From assembly GCF_003261055.1 (NCBI RefSeq), contig NZ_CP030073.1:5270001-5334000 (forward strand): a DNA stretch of 64,000 nt. The letters are read 5' to 3'. Source of the DNA: Streptomyces cadmiisoli. Lineage in GTDB: Bacteria; Actinomycetota; Actinomycetes; Streptomycetales; Streptomycetaceae. Within the stretch, counting starts at the first letter, position 1, and the number at the start of each line of letters is the position of its first letter. The notes below the pieces were generated by a model that worked only from the letters and a program-made list of their open reading frames with translations, was not told where the DNA came from and did not search any database. A program made the translations under genes and the position numbers. This document shows, in pieces, positions 28,052 through 39,403 of this stretch.

Positions 28052-28324
28052 ATGGCCTCCACCACCGAAGCATCGTCGGCCCTGCGGCACCTGTGGGCCT
28101 CGCCCGCGTACTTCATCGCCGCGGCGTTCGTCGCGTTCAACATGCTGGGAAAGCCGGGCGCGGGCTGGGCGCTGATGGCCGCCGGCCTCTCCGGCCCCAT
28201 AGCCGCGCTCCTCTGGCAGGCGGCCCGACGTGAACGCCCGGACTCCTTTGTGATCGTCCCGTTGTTCGCGATGGCTCTCTTCACCGTGCTGTTCGGGATC
28301 AACGAGGGATTTCCCTGGTCCTGA
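28052..28324 (+). CDS. Small membrane protein
   Basis: The 90-residue protein has three predicted hydrophobic helices (about residues 16-33, 36-55 and 65-83) with a short charged loop RRERPDS between the last two. AAGGAAAG lies 8 nt before the ATG. It directly follows the 12-bp tandem repeat array. I do not recognise a family. Confidence 0.7.
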   Translation: MASTTEASSALRHLWASPAYFIAAAFVAFNMLGKPGAGWALMAAGLSGPIAALLWQAARRERPDSFVIVPLFAMALFTVLFGINEGFPWS

Positions 28325-28611
28325 ATCGATTTCCGGAAGCCGTGCGGGGAGCACAGGGCCCGGCCCGATGTGAATCCGCAGCGGAATCGACATCGGAATC
28401 GGTACCGGAATCCGTAACTCAATTCGCACCGGATCCCATTCCGGAGGTGCCTGCCGGAAATACTTGCCGGAATCCGCGCAGCGGCTTCGGACAGGCGGGT
28501 GCCGTCATTTCCCGCGCTCGCCGGAACGCGGTGACGCCTTCGGGTGTCCGGCCCCGGCCCGGAGCGGCCGCCGACATCACGTGTCCCGCCACCGCCGGAT
28601 ACGGTCGACGG

Positions 28612-29886
28612 GTGACCAGCGAGCCCCGTCCCCCGGCCGATCCCGCTCCCGAACTCTTCACCTGGGAGTTCGCGACCGACCCGTACCCCGCCTATGCCTG
28701 GCTGCGTGAGCACGCCCCCGTCCACCGGACGGAGCTGCCGAGCGGTGTCCGGGCCTGGCTGGTCACCCGGTACGCCGACGCCCGGCAGGCCCTCGCCGAC
28801 CCCCGGCTCAGCAAGAACCCGGCGCATCACGACGAGCCCGCGCACGCCAAGGGCAAGACGGGTATCCCCGGTGAGCGCAAGGCCGAGCTGATGACGCATC
28901 TGCTGAACATCGACCCGCCGGACCACACCCGGCTGCGCCGGCTCGTCTCCAAGGCCTTCACCCCCCGGCGCGTGGCCGAGTTCGCGCCCCGGGTGCAGCA
29001 GCTCACCGACGACCTCATCGCGGGGTTCGCCCGCAAGGGCTCGGCCGACCTCATCCACGAGTTCGCCTTCCCGCTCCCCATCTACGCGATCTGCGACATG
29101 CTCGGCGTCCCGAGCGAGGACCAGGACGACTTCCGGGACTGGGCCGGGATGATGATCCGGCACGGGGGAGGGCCGCGCGGCGGCGTCGCCCGGTCGGTGA
29201 AGATGATGCGGGGCTACCTCCTGGAACTGATCCACCGCAAGCGCGCCTCGCTACCCGCCGAGCCGGCGCCCGGCGAGGACCTCATCTCCGGCCTGATCCG
29301 CGCCTCCGACCACGGCGAGCACCTCACCGAGAACGAGGCCGCCGCCATGGCGTTCATCCTCCTGTTCGCCGGATTCGAGACCACGGTCAACCTCATCGGC
29401 AACGGCACCTACGCCCTGCTCACCCACCCCGAGCAGCGGACCCGGCTCCAACAGGCCCTCGCCGGCGGCGACCACGCCCTGCTGGAGACCGGGGTCGAGG
29501 AACTCCTGCGCTACGACGGCCCGGTGGAGCTGGCGACCTGGCGGTTCGCCACGCAGCCGCTCACGATCGGCGGCCAGGACATCGCCCCCGGCGATCCCGT
29601 GCTGGTGGTCCTGGCCGCCGCCGACCGGGACCCGCAGCGGTTCGCCGATGCGGACACCCTCGACCTCGCCCGCCGTGACAACCAGCACCTCGGCTACGGA
29701 CACGGCATCCACTACTGCCTCGGCGCGCCGCTCGCCCGCCTGGAGGGGCAGACCGCGCTCGCCAACCTGCTGACCCGCCTTCCGGACCTCCGACTGGCCG
29801 TGGAACCGGGCGAGTTGCGCTGGCGCGGCGGACTCATCATGCGCGGACTGCGCACGCTGCCCGTGGAGTTCACTCCCGTCCCGTAA
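28612..29886 (+). CDS. Cytochrome P450, CYP107-like
   Basis: The 424-residue P450 has the I-helix oxygen-binding motif LLFAGFETTVN near residue 250, the ExxR-type helix ELLRYDGPVE near 295 and the heme loop LGYGHGIHYCLG with the heme-ligand Cys at residue 369. The loop starts with Leu where most have Phe. Position and sequence fit the orthologue of S. coelicolor SCO3099 (CYP107U1), reported to affect sporulation; this is from memory. The GTG at 28612 follows CGACGG. No ferredoxin or reductase gene is adjacent, so it relies on partners elsewhere. Confidence 0.9.
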   Translation: MTSEPRPPADPAPELFTWEFATDPYPAYAWLREHAPVHRTELPSGVRAWLVTRYADARQALADPRLSKNPAHHDEPAHAKGKTGIPGERKAELMTHLLNIDPPDHTRLRRLVSKAFTPRRVAEFAPRVQQLTDDLIAGFARKGSADLIHEFAFPLPIYAICDMLGVPSEDQDDFRDWAGMMIRHGGGPRGGVARSVKMMRGYLLELIHRKRASLPAEPAPGEDLISGLIRASDHGEHLTENEAAAMAFILLFAGFETTVNLIGNGTYALLTHPEQRTRLQQALAGGDHALLETGVEELLRYDGPVELATWRFATQPLTIGGQDIAPGDPVLVVLAAADRDPQRFADADTLDLARRDNQHLGYGHGIHYCLGAPLARLEGQTALANLLTRLPDLRLAVEPGELRWRGGLIMRGLRTLPVEFTPVP

Positions 29887-29969
29887 TCGACCGGAATAAA
29901 CCATTCCGCCGAACTGGACGTGACAAGCCCTCAACTCTGTGACGTTCACGTGATCTGCGCGGCATTAAC

Positions 29970-29997
29970 TTGTGACAAGTGATCGTCTACCTATAAC
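29970..29997 (+). promoter_or_regulatory. Putative promoter of the first Rpf gene
   Basis: TTGTGA (29970-29975) and TATAAC (29992-29997) are 16 bp apart, in an AT-rich stretch unusual for this window, about 70 nt before the start at 30070. Confidence 0.45.
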
Positions 29998-30069
29998 TTC
30001 ACCCATCAGCGCGCGACGCGGTGCATCACCCGCCGCGCCGGTCACCGCTGTCTCGCGAAAGGTTTCCGC

Positions 30070-31059
30070 ATGCTCTCCGGGAACGGACGTCACCGTCGCC
30101 CCCGTCAGGCTCCGGCGTTCGTCGTCGCGGCCGGCGTGACCGGCTCCGCCATCGCCATCCCGCTTCTGGCCGCCACCGGCGCCAGCGCCGCCACCGGAAC
30201 GACCTGGGACAAGGTCGCCGACTGCGAGAGCGACGGCTCCTGGAGCGCCGACGAGGGCAACGGCCGCTACGGCGGGCTCCAGCTGTCCCAGAAGGACTGG
30301 GAGCGCTACGGCGGTCTCACCTACGCGACCAGCGCCGACCAGGCCAGCAGATCGCAGCAGATAGCCGTCGCCGAGCGGGTCCTCGCGGACCGGGGCGCCG
30401 AGGCGTGGGGGACCTGCGGCACGCTGGCCGGGCTCGAGGCGGACTCCGAGTCGGCGCGGATCGACACGGGTGTGGCCGGTGACAAGTCGTCGACCCCGGT
30501 GTCGGGCGATTCGGGCGACCTGTCCGATTCGCTGAGGTCTCTGGGATTGTCCAACTCGTCTGGTTCTTCCGGTTCCTCCGGCGGGTCAGGATCGGGTGAA
30601 TCGTCCGGATCCGGAAAGTCGTCGGAGTCTCCGCGGTCCACCGGGTCCCCCAAGCCCTCCGCATCGCCCGAATCGGATGAAAGCCCGGAAACGGACGAAT
30701 CGTCCTCCAGTCCTTCGGCCTCGCCGTCCTCCGGCGCCTCGTCGGACCCGACCGACGGGTCCGCGAGCCCCACCGATCCGCAGGGATCCGGTACTCCCTC
30801 GACGGACGACAATTCGGACGAAACTCCGTCAAGCGGTGGTCTTTCCGGCCTGATCGGCGTCGGCTCCGAGGGTGGCGGCAAGCACCGCGGGGACCGTGCC
30901 GACGAGAGCACCGACGGTGCGGGCTCGTCCGGGTCCTCCGGTCGCCACGCCTCCCGCGGCGCTGCCGCGGGCGGTATCGCGGGCGACAAGACCTCGGTCG
31001 TGCAGGAGGGGAGCGGCCTGTGGAACCTCGTCGACTCCCTTGACGGCCAGGCCGGATGA
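30070..31059 (+). CDS. Resuscitation-promoting factor-like secreted transglycosylase (RpfC-like)
   Basis: The 329-residue protein has a Sec signal peptide (to about residue 41, ASAATG). A transglycosylase/Rpf domain follows (about 42-120) with WDKVADCESDGSW, NGRYGGLQLS and AERVLADRGAEAWGTC. The Glu in CESDGSW is the catalytic acid of Rpf domains. A long Ser/Gly/Asp-rich low-complexity linker (about 140-280) leads to a short conserved C-terminus (ASRGAAAGGIAGDKTSVVQEGSGLWNLVDS). The enzyme should cleave peptidoglycan. It lies just before rpfA; in S. coelicolor the neighbour of rpfA is also an Rpf protein, called RpfC as I recall. GAAAGG precedes the ATG. Confidence 0.85.
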   Translation: MLSGNGRHRRPRQAPAFVVAAGVTGSAIAIPLLAATGASAATGTTWDKVADCESDGSWSADEGNGRYGGLQLSQKDWERYGGLTYATSADQASRSQQIAVAERVLADRGAEAWGTCGTLAGLEADSESARIDTGVAGDKSSTPVSGDSGDLSDSLRSLGLSNSSGSSGSSGGSGSGESSGSGKSSESPRSTGSPKPSASPESDESPETDESSSSPSASPSSGASSDPTDGSASPTDPQGSGTPSTDDNSDETPSSGGLSGLIGVGSEGGGKHRGDRADESTDGAGSSGSSGRHASRGAAAGGIAGDKTSVVQEGSGLWNLVDSLDGQAG

Positions 31060-31082
31060 CCCGCGCCCCACTGCGCGACACG

Positions 31083-31112
31083 GATGCGGTCGGTATCGAC
31101 CCCGACCGCATC
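31083..31112. terminator. Terminator after the first Rpf gene
   Basis: GATGCGGTCGG (31083-31093) and CCGACCGCATC (31102-31112) are perfect complements around an 8-nt loop. Confidence 0.7.
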
Positions 31113-31239
31113 ACTCCCGGTCGGACGCTGGATGTCGGGGGCGAAACGGGCGAAAAGCAGAGGGAGTTCACGCCGCACTTCACACGTAATGTCCGTTTTG
31201 GTGAAAGTGTGGGATGAGTCTCAGAGGCCCTGATCGTCT

Positions 31240-31269
31240 TTGAAATTCCGCCGATCGCGTGTCTACGGT
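31240..31269 (+). promoter_or_regulatory. rpfA promoter
   Basis: TTGAAA (31240-31245) and TACGGT (31264-31269), with an 18-bp spacer, fit the housekeeping sigma. The transcript would start near 31276 and contain a leader of about 240 nt that includes the riboswitch. Confidence 0.6.
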
Positions 31270-31289
31270 CAGGACCGCTCGCCAACACG

Positions 31290-33910
<2,621 letters not shown>

Positions 33911-33955
33911 GCGCGCGCTGCAAGGTTGAGCCTTCGTAAGGCCCAGCCCGTCGTC

Positions 33956-34000
33956 CGTACGTCCCCGTACTCGGTCCCGTACCGTGTGCGGGGACGTACG
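33956..34000. terminator. Hairpin between eno and divIC
   Basis: CGTACGTCCCCG (33956-33967) and CGGGGACGTACG (33989-34000) are perfect complements. They lie just before the divIC start, so they should limit read-through from eno. Confidence 0.7.
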
Positions 34001-34023
34001 CGCGTGTGAACGGGAGGCGGGAG

Positions 34024-34500
34024 ATGGCCGTGAAGGACCGGGACCGGTTCTCCACCGCGACCAGACTGCGACTGCTCGGCGAGCAGACCGCGGCCCGCGT
34101 CTACCGCTCGCAGACCCGGCGCCAGGCCCGCCGCTCCCGGCTGACCGGCCGCGCCGCGCTGCTGGCGCTCGTCGTCTGCTCGCTGGTCGTCGCGCTCGCC
34201 TATCCGATACGGCAGTACGTCGCCCAGCGCGCCGAGATCGCCGACCTGCGCCAGGAGCAGGAGGAGGCCCGGCAGCAGGTCGAGGAACTGCGCGACCTCA
34301 AGGCACGCTGGCAGGACGACGCGTACGCGGAGCAGCAGATCCGGCAGCGGCTGCACTACGTGATGCCGGGCGAGTCCGGTTACGTGGTGGTCGACCCGGA
34401 CGCGGCCAGGCAGTCGCGCTCCCACTCGGGGACGGCCGACCGTCCCTGGTACGCGAACCTCTGGGACGGGGTCGACAAGTCCGACGCCTCCGACCAGTGA
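34024..34500 (+). CDS. divIC: Septum formation initiator DivIC/FtsB
   Basis: The 158-residue bitopic protein has a basic cytoplasmic N-terminus (about 45 residues), one membrane helix (LLALVVCSLVVALAYPI), a periplasmic-side coiled coil (QRAEIADLRQEQEEARQQVEELRDLKARW) and the FtsB/DivIC motif DDAYAEQQIRQRLHYVMPGE. It belongs to the divisome with FtsL and FtsQ. In S. coelicolor the gene between eno and a DUF501 gene is divIC. GGGAGG lies about 7 nt before the ATG. Confidence 0.92.
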   Translation: MAVKDRDRFSTATRLRLLGEQTAARVYRSQTRRQARRSRLTGRAALLALVVCSLVVALAYPIRQYVAQRAEIADLRQEQEEARQQVEELRDLKARWQDDAYAEQQIRQRLHYVMPGESGYVVVDPDAARQSRSHSGTADRPWYANLWDGVDKSDASDQ

Positions 34501-34528
34501 CACAGACAGAAAGACATTCGCAGCAGAC

Positions 34529-35059
34529 ATGGAAACGCCCCCGCCGCCCACCCCGCGCACCGAGCCCACCGACGCGGACGTCGAGGCATTCCGGCAGCAG
34601 CTCGGACGGCCACCGCGCGGGCTGCGCGCCATCGCGCACCGGTGCCCCTGCGGGCAGCCGGACGTCGTGGAGACGGCCCCGCGGCTGCCCGACGGCACGC
34701 CCTTCCCGACGCTGTACTACCTGACCTGCCCCAAGGCGGCGTCGGCGATCGGCACGCTGGAGGCGAACGGCGTGATGAAGGAGATGACGGCCAGGCTGGC
34801 GTCGGACCCCGAACTCGCCGCCGCCTACCGGGCCGCGCACGAGGACTACGTCCGGCGCCGCGACGAGATCGAGGAGCTGACGGGCTTTCCGAGCGCCGGC
34901 GGCATGCCGGACCGGGTCAAGTGCCTGCACGTCCTGGTGGCCCACTCGCTGGCCGCGGGACCGGGTGTGAACCCGCTGGGCGACGAGGCGCTGGCGATGC
35001 TGCCGGAGTGGTGGCGCAAGGGCGCCTGCGTGACGAGCACCGAGGAGGCCGCGCAGTGA
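34529..35059 (+). CDS. DUF501 protein
   Basis: The 176-residue protein has the DUF501 pattern: FRQQLGRPPRGLRAIAHRCPCGQPDVVETAPRLPDGTPFPTLYYLTCP, then GGMPDRVKCLHVLVAHSLA. Several conserved Cys (HRCPCGQ, LTCP, VKCLH) may bind a metal. It lies between divIC and ppx, as in most actinomycetes, and its stop overlaps the ppx start. The function is unknown. Confidence 0.9.
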   Translation: METPPPPTPRTEPTDADVEAFRQQLGRPPRGLRAIAHRCPCGQPDVVETAPRLPDGTPFPTLYYLTCPKAASAIGTLEANGVMKEMTARLASDPELAAAYRAAHEDYVRRRDEIEELTGFPSAGGMPDRVKCLHVLVAHSLAAGPGVNPLGDEALAMLPEWWRKGACVTSTEEAAQ

Positions 35060-35997
35060 CCCGGGTCGCCGCCGTCGACTGCGGTACGAACTCCATCCGG
35101 CTGCTGGTCGCCGACGCGGACCCGGTGACCGGTGAGCTGGTGGACCTGGACCGCCGTATGACCATCGTGCGGCTCGGGCAGGGTGTCGACCGCACCGGCC
35201 GGCTCGCCCCCGAGGCGCTGGAGCGGACCTTCGCGGCCTGCCGCGAGTACGCCGCGATCATCAAGGAGCACGGCGCCGAACGCCTCCGGTTCGTCGCCAC
35301 CTCCGCGTCCCGCGACGCGGAGAACCGGGACGAGTTCGTCCGCGGGGTGGTGGACATCCTCGGTGTCGAGCCCGAGGTCATCTCCGGTGACCAGGAGGCC
35401 GAGTTCTCCTTCACCGGCGCGACCAAGGAGCTGACCGGGCGCACCGACCTGCACCGGCCCTACCTGGTGGTGGACATCGGCGGCGGCTCGACCGAGTTCG
35501 TCGTGGGCGACGACCACGTCCGGGCGGCCCGCTCCGTCGACGTCGGCTGCGTGCGGATGACCGAGCGTCACCTGGTGCGCGAGGGCGTCGTGTCGGACCC
35601 GCCGACCGAGGAGCAGATCGCGGCGATGCGGGCCGACATCGAGGCCGCGCTCGACCTCGCCGAGGAGAAGGTCCCGCTGCGCGAGGCGCGCACACTGGTC
35701 GGGCTGGCCGGTTCGGTCACCACGGTGTCCGCCATCGCGCAGGACCTCCCGGAGTACGACTCGGCGGCGATCCACCACTCGCGTGTCTCCCACGACCGGG
35801 TCAGGGAGATCACCGAGTGGCTGCTGCGCTCCAGCCACGCCGAGCGCGCGGCCGTTCCCTCGATGCATCCCGGACGGGTCGACGTGATCGCCGCGGGCGC
35901 CCTCGTCCTCCTCGCGATCATGGAACGGATCGGCGCGGAGGAGGTCGTCGTCAGCGAGCACGACATCCTCGACGGCATCGCGTGGTCGGTGGCGTAG
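35056..35997 (+). CDS. ppx: Ppx/GppA-family exopolyphosphatase
   Basis: The 313-residue protein has the ASKHA phosphate-binding loops VAAVDCGTNSIRLLVAD and VVDIGGGSTEFVVGD, and the conserved FVATSASRDAENRDEF. It is a short, single-domain member, like actinomycete Ppx1/Ppx2, without the C-terminal HD domain of E. coli Ppx. It should remove phosphate from polyphosphate or hydrolyse pppGpp. The GTG overlaps the DUF501 stop as GTGA, so translation is coupled. Confidence 0.92.
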   Translation: MTRVAAVDCGTNSIRLLVADADPVTGELVDLDRRMTIVRLGQGVDRTGRLAPEALERTFAACREYAAIIKEHGAERLRFVATSASRDAENRDEFVRGVVDILGVEPEVISGDQEAEFSFTGATKELTGRTDLHRPYLVVDIGGGSTEFVVGDDHVRAARSVDVGCVRMTERHLVREGVVSDPPTEEQIAAMRADIEAALDLAEEKVPLREARTLVGLAGSVTTVSAIAQDLPEYDSAAIHHSRVSHDRVREITEWLLRSSHAERAAVPSMHPGRVDVIAAGALVLLAIMERIGAEEVVVSEHDILDGIAWSVA

Positions 35998-36429
35998 CCC
36001 GCTGGAACCGCCTGCCCGCGGCCTCGGGTGAGCGGCTCGGACACCGCATGAGCGCCTTCGCGGGGCCCCTTCGGGCCCCTCGGCGACACCCCCTCGGAAA
36101 AGTTCGTGAAGTTCTTCACAAGGAATTCGGCCCTGAGGGGGTGCCGGGCGGTCGGCATACGGCCGATCGGGGGTCCAGCAGGGCCGTCGACCCGCTCGGC
36201 GGGGGCGCTCGCAGGGTTTCGGGAGGGGCCGTCCCGGAGACTGGTACACCCCCTTCGGCGGCCCGGAGGGGCAGCTCACGCGGCCTTGACAACGGTCCGC
36301 CCTGCCCGGCGGTTCCCGCTCGTCGGCATGACCTCGGTCACGTGGGCGGCGCAGTGTAGCAGAGCCCCTGGGGAAGCTTGTGAAGGGGCGCACGAACTCC
36401 CTCCCCTGGACGGGTGGATACTCGATGCC
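35998..36429. other. Intergenic region before ndh with Rex-type operator
   Basis: These 432 bp have no gene. The left part holds a hairpin, CACCCCCTC (36087-36095) and GAGGGGGTG (36135-36143), whose loop contains a near-perfect Rex site. TTGACA occurs at 36287-36292 without a clear -10. Confidence 0.6.
36104..36121. promoter_or_regulatory. Rex operator upstream of ndh
   Basis: TCGTGAAGTTCTTCACAA matches the Rex consensus TTGTGAA-N4-TTCACAA at all but one position. Rex senses the NADH/NAD+ ratio and is known to control ndh in S. coelicolor. The site lies about 310 nt before the start. Confidence 0.8.
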
Positions 36430-37815
36430 ATGAGCACCACGGAGCGTCCCAGGATCCTCGTAGTAGGCGGTGGGTACGTAGGCCTGTACGCAGCTCGGCG
36501 CATTCTGAAGAAGATGCGCTACGGCGAGGCGACCGTCACGGTCGTCGACCCCCGGTCGTACATGACCTACCAGCCCTTCCTCCCCGAAACCGCCGCCGGC
36601 AACATCTCCCCGCGCCATGTCGTCGTCCCGCTGCGACGCGTGCTGCCCAAGGCGGAGGTGCTCACCGGCCGGGTCACCACCATCGACCAGGACCGCAAGA
36701 TCGCCACGATCGCCCCGCTGGTCGGCGAGGCGTACGAGCTCCCGTTCGACTACCTCGTGATCGCGCTCGGCGCCGTCTCCCGCACCTTCCCGATCCCCGG
36801 CCTCGCCGAGCAGGGCATCGGCATGAAGGGCATCGAGGAGGCCATCGGCCTGCGCAACCACGTCCTGGAGCAGCTCGACAAGGCCGACTCCACGACCGAC
36901 GAGGAGATCCGCCGCAAGGCGCTCACCTTCGTCTTCATCGGTGGCGGCTTCGCGGGCGCGGAGACCATCGGCGAGGTCGAGGACATGGCCCGCGACGCGG
37001 CGAAGTACTACAACAACGTCTCCCGCGAGGACATGCGGTTCATCCTCGTCGACGCCGCCGACAAGATCCTTCCCGAGGTCGGCCCCAAGCTCGGCCAGTA
37101 CGGCAAGGAGCACCTGGAGGGCCGCGGGGTCGAGGTCTACCTCTCCACCTCGATGGACTCCTGCGTCGACGGCCACGTGGTGCTGAAGAACGGCCTGGAG
37201 GTCGACTCCAACACCATCGTGTGGACCGCGGGCGTCAAGCCCAACCCGGCCCTCGCCCGCTACGGTCTGCCGCTCGGTCCGCGCGGCCACGTCGACTGCG
37301 CCCCGACCCTCCAGGTCCAGGGCACCGACTACATCTGGGCCGCCGGCGACAACGCCCAGGTCCCCGACCTGGTGGGCCGCAAGGCCGGCAACGAGAACGC
37401 CTGGTGCCCGCCGAACGCCCAGCACGCGCTGCGGCAGGCGAAGGTGCTCGGCGACAACGTGATCTCCGGTATGCGGGGCTTCCCGCAGAAGGACTACTCG
37501 CACGCCAACAAGGGCGCGGTGGCCGGGCTCGGCCTCCACAAGGGCGTCGCGATGATCGTCATGGGCAAGATGAAGATCGCGCTGCGTGGCCGTCTGGCCT
37601 GGTACATGCACCGGGGCTACCACGGTATGGCCATGCCGACCTGGAACCGCAAGATCCGCGTCTTCGCCGACTGGACCCTCGGCATGTTCCTCAAGCGTGA
37701 GGTCGTGGCGCTCGGCGCGCTGGAGTCCCCGCGCGAGGAGTTCTACGAGGCCGCCAAGCCCGCGCCGGTGCCCGCCGCCGCCGCGAAGACCGAGGAACGC
37801 GCCAAGGCCTCCTGA
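36430..37815 (+). CDS. ndh: Type II NADH dehydrogenase
   Basis: The 461-residue flavoprotein has the FAD-binding motif ILVVGGGYVGLYAARR (near residue 10), the NADH-binding motif FVFIGGGFAGAETIGEVED (near 165), the FAD C-terminal motif YIWAAGDNAQVPDL and a C-terminal amphipathic region (RGRLAWYMHRGYHGMAMP) for membrane attachment. It passes electrons from NADH to menaquinone without pumping protons. A Rex operator upstream fits redox control. It is followed by a strong hairpin. Confidence 0.95.
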   Translation: MSTTERPRILVVGGGYVGLYAARRILKKMRYGEATVTVVDPRSYMTYQPFLPETAAGNISPRHVVVPLRRVLPKAEVLTGRVTTIDQDRKIATIAPLVGEAYELPFDYLVIALGAVSRTFPIPGLAEQGIGMKGIEEAIGLRNHVLEQLDKADSTTDEEIRRKALTFVFIGGGFAGAETIGEVEDMARDAAKYYNNVSREDMRFILVDAADKILPEVGPKLGQYGKEHLEGRGVEVYLSTSMDSCVDGHVVLKNGLEVDSNTIVWTAGVKPNPALARYGLPLGPRGHVDCAPTLQVQGTDYIWAAGDNAQVPDLVGRKAGNENAWCPPNAQHALRQAKVLGDNVISGMRGFPQKDYSHANKGAVAGLGLHKGVAMIVMGKMKIALRGRLAWYMHRGYHGMAMPTWNRKIRVFADWTLGMFLKREVVALGALESPREEFYEAAKPAPVPAAAAKTEERAKAS

Positions 37816-37835
37816 CCCCGGTCGTCAGTCCAGCC

Positions 37836-37877
37836 CGAAGGGGCCGTCCGCCATCCGTGGTGCGGGCGGCCCCTTCG
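37836..37877. terminator. Terminator after ndh
   Basis: CGAAGGGGCCGTCCGC (37836-37851) pairs with GCGGGCGGCCCCTTCG (37862-37877), one mismatch, loop of 10 nt. Confidence 0.8.
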
Positions 37878-38016
37878 GCGTTCCCGGACGGACGGTGTTC
37901 CCGTGGCTTCCGCGCGTCCGGGTGAGGGTTTTGCCCAGCCGTGACGCGCGTGGGGGACTGCGGCCGGGCCCCGCAGGTGTTTACGTGGTGTGGGATCACC
38001 GTCACGGAGGTGCGCC

Positions 38017-39318
38017 ATGACCGACGCCGCGCCGCGGCTGAAGGGGCTGCTCGAACAGGTGCTGGGCCATCCGCTCCCGGTGCGCATCCGCGCCTGGGAC
38101 GGATCGGAGGCGGGCCCGCCGGGCGCGCCGGTTCTCGTCGTGAGGAACCGACGGGCTCTGCGCCGGCTGCTGTGGAAACCCGGCGAACTGGGTCTCGCCC
38201 GCGCCTGGGTCGCGGGGGACCTCGACATCGACGGTGATCTGTACGCCGTCCTCGGCCTGGTCTCCGGGCTGATCTGGGAACGCGGCGAGGACGCCCGCGG
38301 TCTCGGGCAGGCACTGCGGGAGAGCGACGTGCGCGCCGCCGTCCGCGGGCTGTTCCGCCTCGCCGGCCCCGGGTTGCCGCCCACCCCGCCCCGCGAGGAG
38401 ATCCGCAGACGCCGCCATCTGCACACCCGGCGCAGCGACCGGCGCGCCATCAGCCACCACTACGACGTCGGCAACGACTTCTACGAGATCGTGCTGGGCC
38501 CGTCGATGGTGTACTCGTGCGCCTACTGGACGGCCCCGGAGAGCGTCGGCGGCACCCTGGAGGACGCCCAGCGCGACAAGCTGGAGCTGATCTGCCGCAA
38601 GCTCGCCCTGCGGCCGGGGCAGCGTCTGCTCGACGTCGGCTGCGGCTGGGGCTCCCTGGCGATCCACGCCGCCCGCGAGCACGGTGCGCGTGTCGTCGGC
38701 ATCACGCTGTCGCAGGAGCAGGCGGCCTACGCCCGCAAGCGCGTCGCCGGCGAGGGGCTCACCGACAAGGTCGAGATCCGGGTGCAGGACTACCGCGACG
38801 TCCGGGACGGACCGTACGACGCGATCTCCTCCGTCGGCATGGCGGAGCACGTGGGCGCCGCACGCTACCTGGAGTACGCGCAGGATCTGCACCGTCTCCT
38901 CGCACCGGGCGGCCGGCTGCTCAACCACCAGATCGCCCGCCGCCCGCAGCGCGACGAGTCCACCTACGCCGTGGACGAGTTCATCGACGCCTATGTGTTC
39001 CCGGACGGTGAGCTCGCGCCCCTGGGCACCACCGTCACGCAGCTGGAGCGGGCCGGCTTCGAAGTGCGCGACGTCGAGCCGATCCGCGAGCACTACGCCC
39101 TGACCCTGCGCCGCTGGGTGGCCAACCTGGAGGCCGACGGGGCGCGGGCGGCCAGGCTGGCCGGCCCCGGCCGGGCCCGTGTCTGGCGCCTGTACATGGC
39201 GGCGTCCGCGCTGGCCTTCGAGCGCAACCGGATCGGCGTCAATCAGGTGCTGGCGGTCAGGACCCCCGAGTCCGGCGCCTCCGGGCTGCCGCTGCGCACC
39301 CGTACCTGGAACACCTGA
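38017..39318 (+). CDS. cfa: Cyclopropane-fatty-acyl-phospholipid synthase
   Basis: The 433-residue protein has an N-terminal lipid-binding part and a methyltransferase core with ISHHYDVGNDFYEIVLGPSMVYSCAYW, the SAM motif LLDVGCGWGSLAIHAA, GITLSQEQ and VGMAEHVG. These are the hallmarks of Cfa/mycolic acid cyclopropane synthases, which transfer a methylene from SAM to unsaturated acyl chains. GGAGGTG lies 4 nt before the ATG. It follows ndh but a terminator separates them. Confidence 0.95.
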   Translation: MTDAAPRLKGLLEQVLGHPLPVRIRAWDGSEAGPPGAPVLVVRNRRALRRLLWKPGELGLARAWVAGDLDIDGDLYAVLGLVSGLIWERGEDARGLGQALRESDVRAAVRGLFRLAGPGLPPTPPREEIRRRRHLHTRRSDRRAISHHYDVGNDFYEIVLGPSMVYSCAYWTAPESVGGTLEDAQRDKLELICRKLALRPGQRLLDVGCGWGSLAIHAAREHGARVVGITLSQEQAAYARKRVAGEGLTDKVEIRVQDYRDVRDGPYDAISSVGMAEHVGAARYLEYAQDLHRLLAPGGRLLNHQIARRPQRDESTYAVDEFIDAYVFPDGELAPLGTTVTQLERAGFEVRDVEPIREHYALTLRRWVANLEADGARAARLAGPGRARVWRLYMAASALAFERNRIGVNQVLAVRTPESGASGLPLRTRTWNT

Positions 39319-39324
39319 ACGCCG

Positions 39325-39359
39325 AGGGGCCCCGCTCCTCCGGGAGGAACGGGGCCCCT
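39325..39359. terminator. Bidirectional terminator between cfa and the ABC pseudogenes
   Basis: AGGGGCCCCG (39325-39334) and CGGGGCCCCT (39350-39359) are perfect, and the loop itself folds (TCCTCC/GGAGGA). Confidence 0.8.
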
Positions 39360-39403
39360 GCGGTCGTACGCCCGTTCCGGCCGCGCGGCCGGTCCGGGCC
39401 CGC

